From the NCBI RefSeq assembly GCF_031583065.1, contig NZ_CP134053.1:3534001-3598000 (forward strand): DNA of 64,000 nucleotides. Reading direction: 5' to 3'. This DNA is from Streptomyces sp. CGMCC 4.7035 (GTDB lineage Bacteria > Actinomycetota > Actinomycetes > Streptomycetales > Streptomycetaceae). A model generated the notes under the pieces. The model saw only the letters and a list, made by a program, of their open reading frames with translations, searched no databases and was not told the origin of the DNA. The translations under genes were made by a program, and so were the position numbers. Positions 61,805 through 64,000 of this stretch are shown here, piece by piece. How positions within the stretch are numbered: the stretch's first letter is position 1; every line of letters begins with the position of its first letter.

Positions 61805-61826
61805 TAACGAAACGCACGTAGCGAAA
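61805..61826. promoter_or_regulatory. 22-bp TetR operator site 4
   Basis: TAACGAA and AGCGAAA flank ACGCACGT. The core ACGNNCGT and the CGAAA end are as in site 2. Together with site 3 it reproduces the paired layout of the tetR promoter (46 versus 47 bp). Confidence 0.7.
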
Positions 61827-61844
61827 TGCTGATGGCGGTACGCG

Positions 61845-61901
61845 GCGCAAGAGCCGCTTTAGAGCGGCCGGACAGGATCCGGTCGCAGCAACCGATCACG
61901 A
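61845..61901 (+). promoter_or_regulatory. SARP-type repeat and conserved promoter block of the hemerythrin/fkbH operon
   Basis: GCGCAAG (61845-61851) and GCTTTAG (61856-61862) are 11 bp apart, followed by GGATCCGGTCGCAGC (61875-61889) and ACCGATCACGA (61891-61901). This is a near copy of 56667-56724. Confidence 0.7.
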
Positions 61902-61918
61902 AGGCCAGGGTGAGGCTG

Positions 61919-62617
61919 ATGTCGGCCAGGAACGGGCGGGAAGCGCTGCCGGACACCGGCGAGATGGTGGTGGTGCACCGGCTCTTCACACAGGAGTACC
62001 GAGCGTCGGTCGGGCTGGTGCGCGGCGTCGCCGCCGGGGACACCGCGCGCGGTGCCGTGGTGGCGGACCATCTCGCCGCGCTCGGGGCCATGCTGACGGA
62101 GCATCACCTGGCCGAGGACGAGCTGGTCTGGCCGCGGCTGAAGGACGACCCGGCGATCGAGCCCGCGCTCACCGCCCGCATGGAGGAACAGCACGAGCGG
62201 ATCGCCGACGTCCTCGGCCGCGTGGAGCAGCTGCTGCCCGCCTGGCGCGCCGGCGCCGACCCCGCCCTGCGGGACGCCCTCGCCGACGCACTCGACGGCC
62301 TGCTGCCCGCGCTCGACGCCCACCTCGGCGACGAGGAGGAGCACATCCTGCCGCTCGTTCCCGGCTGCTTCACCGCCGAGGAATGGGCGGTCCTCAGCGA
62401 GCGCGGCCGGGCCGCCGTACCCAAGACCCACCGCCTGTACATGCTCGCCGCGTTGGGCGAGGCAGCCGGCCCCGACCGGCACACCGAGTTCCTCGGTCGC
62501 CTGCCCGGACCGGTACGACTGCTGTACCGACTGGTCGGCCCACGCCTGCGACGCCGTACCAAGTCCCGCCTGCACGGCACCCGATCGGCAGGGCCGGTCG
62601 GGGCGCCGGTGGCGTAG
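61919..62617 (+). CDS. hemerythrin-like domain protein
   Basis: The protein has 232 aa from ATG 61919, with GTGAGG upstream. An earlier in-frame ATG (61826) is rejected because it would place the conserved promoter block inside the gene. His and Glu residues fit a hemerythrin four-helix bundle: VVVHRLFTQEYR, MLTEHHLAEDELVWPRL, MEEQHERIADVL and LDAHLGDEEEHILPLV. The C-terminal 70 residues (GPVRLLYRLVGPRLRRRTKSR) are basic. Non-heme di-iron oxygen/NO binding is expected; the role in the cluster is unknown. It is 78 bp upstream of the fkbH-like gene in the same direction. Confidence 0.88.
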   Translation: MSARNGREALPDTGEMVVVHRLFTQEYRASVGLVRGVAAGDTARGAVVADHLAALGAMLTEHHLAEDELVWPRLKDDPAIEPALTARMEEQHERIADVLGRVEQLLPAWRAGADPALRDALADALDGLLPALDAHLGDEEEHILPLVPGCFTAEEWAVLSERGRAAVPKTHRLYMLAALGEAAGPDRHTEFLGRLPGPVRLLYRLVGPRLRRRTKSRLHGTRSAGPVGAPVA

Positions 62618-62695
62618 GACACCGGCCGACGTCCTGCACACGCCTCGCCGACCGACCTGACGCAAGCGAAGGGACGCTGAAGTGAGGAAGAGCTC

Positions 62696-64000
62696 GTGAC
62701 CGCACCCACAACGACCAGGAGCGGGTCGGCCGACCGGACCGAGGCGCTGGACCGGGTCCGGATGCTGCATCGGAGCGGACGGCTGGCTGCCGAGTTCTCC
62801 GTGCTGCCCGGCCTGTTCGGCGCGCTGGCGCACGGTCCCGACGCGATGGCCGACCTGGGCCGTGTCGGCAGGCTGCTCGCCCGCGTCGATCCCGATGAGA
62901 TCCGGCACCACCATCCCGACGCGACCCCGCTGACCGTCACCGTCTCGGGCCACGGCACCCTGGACGTGCTCACCGGACCGCTCACCGCCGAACTGGCGCG
63001 GCACGGCATCCCGCTCAGGGCCGTGCTCGGCGACCACGACTCCTGGCGGCGCGACCTGCAGGACACCTCCAGTCCGCTGTACGCCAAGGACACCGACCTG
63101 TCGCTGATCGTGCTCGACTCCGCGCACGTCCTCGACGAACTCCCCCTGCCCTGGCGGGTGTCGGACGCAGCCGAGGCGATCGGGGCCAAGCTGAAGCTGA
63201 TCACACGACTCGTCGAGGCCTACGTCGCCGAGGCCTCGGGCACCCTCGTCCTCAACACCCTGCCCCTGCTCACCACCCAGCTCCGCCAGCTGGTCGACCA
63301 CCGCTCCCGCACCGAACTGTCCGTGCTGTGGCGAGAGTTCAACACCGGCCTGCTGCGCCTCGCGCTCGACCACCCCCGGGTGCACGTCGTTGACCTGGAA
63401 CCCCTCGTCGCCGAGTCGGGGCCGGTCCGCGACACCAGGCTCGCCGTCTACACCAAGGAGCACCTCGGCTCCGAACTGCTCGGCCGGTACGCCCGCGAGG
63501 TCGCCCACCTGGCCCGGGCGGTGCGCGGCCGCACCAAGAAGGTGCTGGTCGTCGACCTCGACAACACCCTGTGGGACGGCATCCTCGGCGACGACGGCCC
63601 GGACGGCATCGCGCTGTCCGGCACCTACCGGGGCGAGGCCTTCGCCGCCTTCCAGCGCGTGGTCAAACAACTCGGCTCGCAGGGCGTCCTGCTCGCAGTG
63701 TGCAGCAAGAACGACCAGGAACCGGTCGAGCGGGTCCTCGCCGACCACCCTGACATGGTGCTGCGGCCCGAGGACTTCGTCGCCGTCACCGCCAACTGGC
63801 GTCCCAAGGACGGAAATCTGCGCGACATCGCCGCCCGACTCAATCTCGGCATCGACAGCCTCGTCTTCGCCGACGACTCGCCCTTCGAGTGCGGGCTCGT
63901 CGCCAGCGGTGTCCCCGAGGTCGCCGTGGTCCGCCTGGACGAGGAACCCGCCCTGCACATCGACCGGCTGCTGGCCGACGGCTGGTTCGACACCCGCGAG
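62696..64000 (+). CDS. FkbH-like HAD-superfamily enzyme, 3' end cut by the window
   Basis: 435 residues are visible from GTG 62696. The first about 275 form the N-terminal SGNH-like extension of long FkbH proteins (LSLIVLDSAHVLDELPLPWR, LVLNTLPLLTTQLRQLVDHR). The HAD domain begins at KVLVVDLDNTLWDGILGDDG (nucleophile Asp near residue 286; DxDxT), followed by LLAVCSKNDQEPVERVL and LGIDSLVFADDSPFECGLV. FkbH enzymes move a glyceryl or related acyl unit from 1,3-bisphosphoglycerate to an ACP, for methoxymalonyl, tetronate or glyceryl-derived units. The frame stays open at the right edge. Confidence 0.93.
   Translation, partial: MTAPTTTRSGSADRTEALDRVRMLHRSGRLAAEFSVLPGLFGALAHGPDAMADLGRVGRLLARVDPDEIRHHHPDATPLTVTVSGHGTLDVLTGPLTAELARHGIPLRAVLGDHDSWRRDLQDTSSPLYAKDTDLSLIVLDSAHVLDELPLPWRVSDAAEAIGAKLKLITRLVEAYVAEASGTLVLNTLPLLTTQLRQLVDHRSRTELSVLWREFNTGLLRLALDHPRVHVVDLEPLVAESGPVRDTRLAVYTKEHLGSELLGRYAREVAHLARAVRGRTKKVLVVDLDNTLWDGILGDDGPDGIALSGTYRGEAFAAFQRVVKQLGSQGVLLAVCSKNDQEPVERVLADHPDMVLRPEDFVAVTANWRPKDGNLRDIAARLNLGIDSLVFADDSPFECGLVASGVPEVAVVRLDEEPALHIDRLLADGWFDTRE

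Larger units (their letters stand above)
61618..61918. other. divergent control region SRPBCC/hemerythrin
   Basis: The 301 bp hold no gene. They carry three 11-bp-phased heptamers (61693-61720), two 22-bp TetR-type operators (61759-61826) and a heptamer pair with a conserved promoter block (61845-61901). This is the densest regulatory region of the window. Confidence 0.7.

Noticed and set aside
61826..61918. N-terminal extension of the hemerythrin protein from ATG 61826
   Set aside because: It would begin inside operator site 4 and put the conserved promoter block in coding sequence. ATG 61919 has an SD-like GTGAGG and a normal domain start.
52199..64000. A standard methoxymalonyl-ACP subcluster (FkbG-K type)
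   Set aside because: FkbH, ACP and ACADs are there, but no 3-hydroxyacyl-CoA dehydrogenase is seen, and the ACP/ACAD genes are in another operon with the type III PKS. It remains possible if missing genes lie beyond 64 kb.

Overview
The window is chromosomal DNA of a high-GC actinomycete, almost certainly Streptomyces. The evidence is GC-saturated third codon positions, frequent GTG/TTG starts, a WhiB protein, a SARP regulator, three SpoIIE-type phosphatases with GAF/PAS sensors, an F420-type luciferase-like oxidoreductase, and a dispersed repeat common in Streptomyces genomes. Most coding calls rest on protein motifs and on Shine-Dalgarno (SD) placement, both read by eye.

The left half (1-32 kb) is ordinary housekeeping and regulatory DNA. 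It holds an alpha/beta hydrolase (cut by the left edge) and an NAD(P)-binding oxidoreductase, then two SpoIIE phosphatases. A TetR / class II aldolase / PfkB kinase module with a visible operator follows. Next come 6-phosphogluconate dehydrogenase and a TPP riboswitch controlling a hydroxymethylpyrimidine-type permease and ThiD. A secreted nuclease-like protein with a lectin-like tail, an HhH nuclease, DUF3140, WhiB, a thiolase, a TSUP permease and a HAD phosphatase follow. Convergent cobK and cobF are separated by two 18-bp tandem arrays. Then come DUF309, tRNA-Pro(GGG), an isochorismatase, an F420 enzyme, a Tat-exported ketosteroid-dehydrogenase-like flavoprotein, a gene broken by a frameshift, a third SpoIIE phosphatase and three small proteins.

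The right half (about 32.2 kb to beyond 64 kb) is a biosynthetic gene cluster that runs off the right edge. It starts with a SARP activator, a type II thioesterase and a fatty acyl-AMP ligase (FAAL). An MFS exporter with a TTA codon follows, then a second AMP ligase coupled to a PLP decarboxylase that is fused in frame to a carrier protein. Next are an MmpL exporter and an amidohydrolase/MIP18 pair that resembles the maturation module of soluble di-iron monooxygenases. A ten-gene minus-strand operon (54.9 to 45.4 kb) encodes an ACP, two acyl-CoA-dehydrogenase-like flavoproteins, two methyltransferases, an SRPBCC protein, a type III polyketide synthase, a class III aminotransferase, an amine-oxidase-like flavoprotein and an FMN reductase. 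Last come a TetR, a membrane-anchored SRPBCC protein, a KAS III-like enzyme, a P450, an aromatic-hydroxylase-like flavoprotein, another SRPBCC protein, a hemerythrin and an FkbH-type enzyme cut by the window end.

Inferred logic, not proven: an acyl chain is activated on a carrier and modified by the decarboxylase and dehydrogenases. It is condensed by the type III PKS to a resorcinol- or pyrone-like ring, which is then methylated, hydroxylated and aminated. I do not recognise the product. Two regulatory signatures tie the cluster together. One is four 22-bp palindromes, arranged as two equally spaced pairs at the tetR promoter and the hemerythrin/fkbH promoter. The other is a set of 11-bp-phased heptamer repeats, as expected for SARP boxes, at several cluster promoters.
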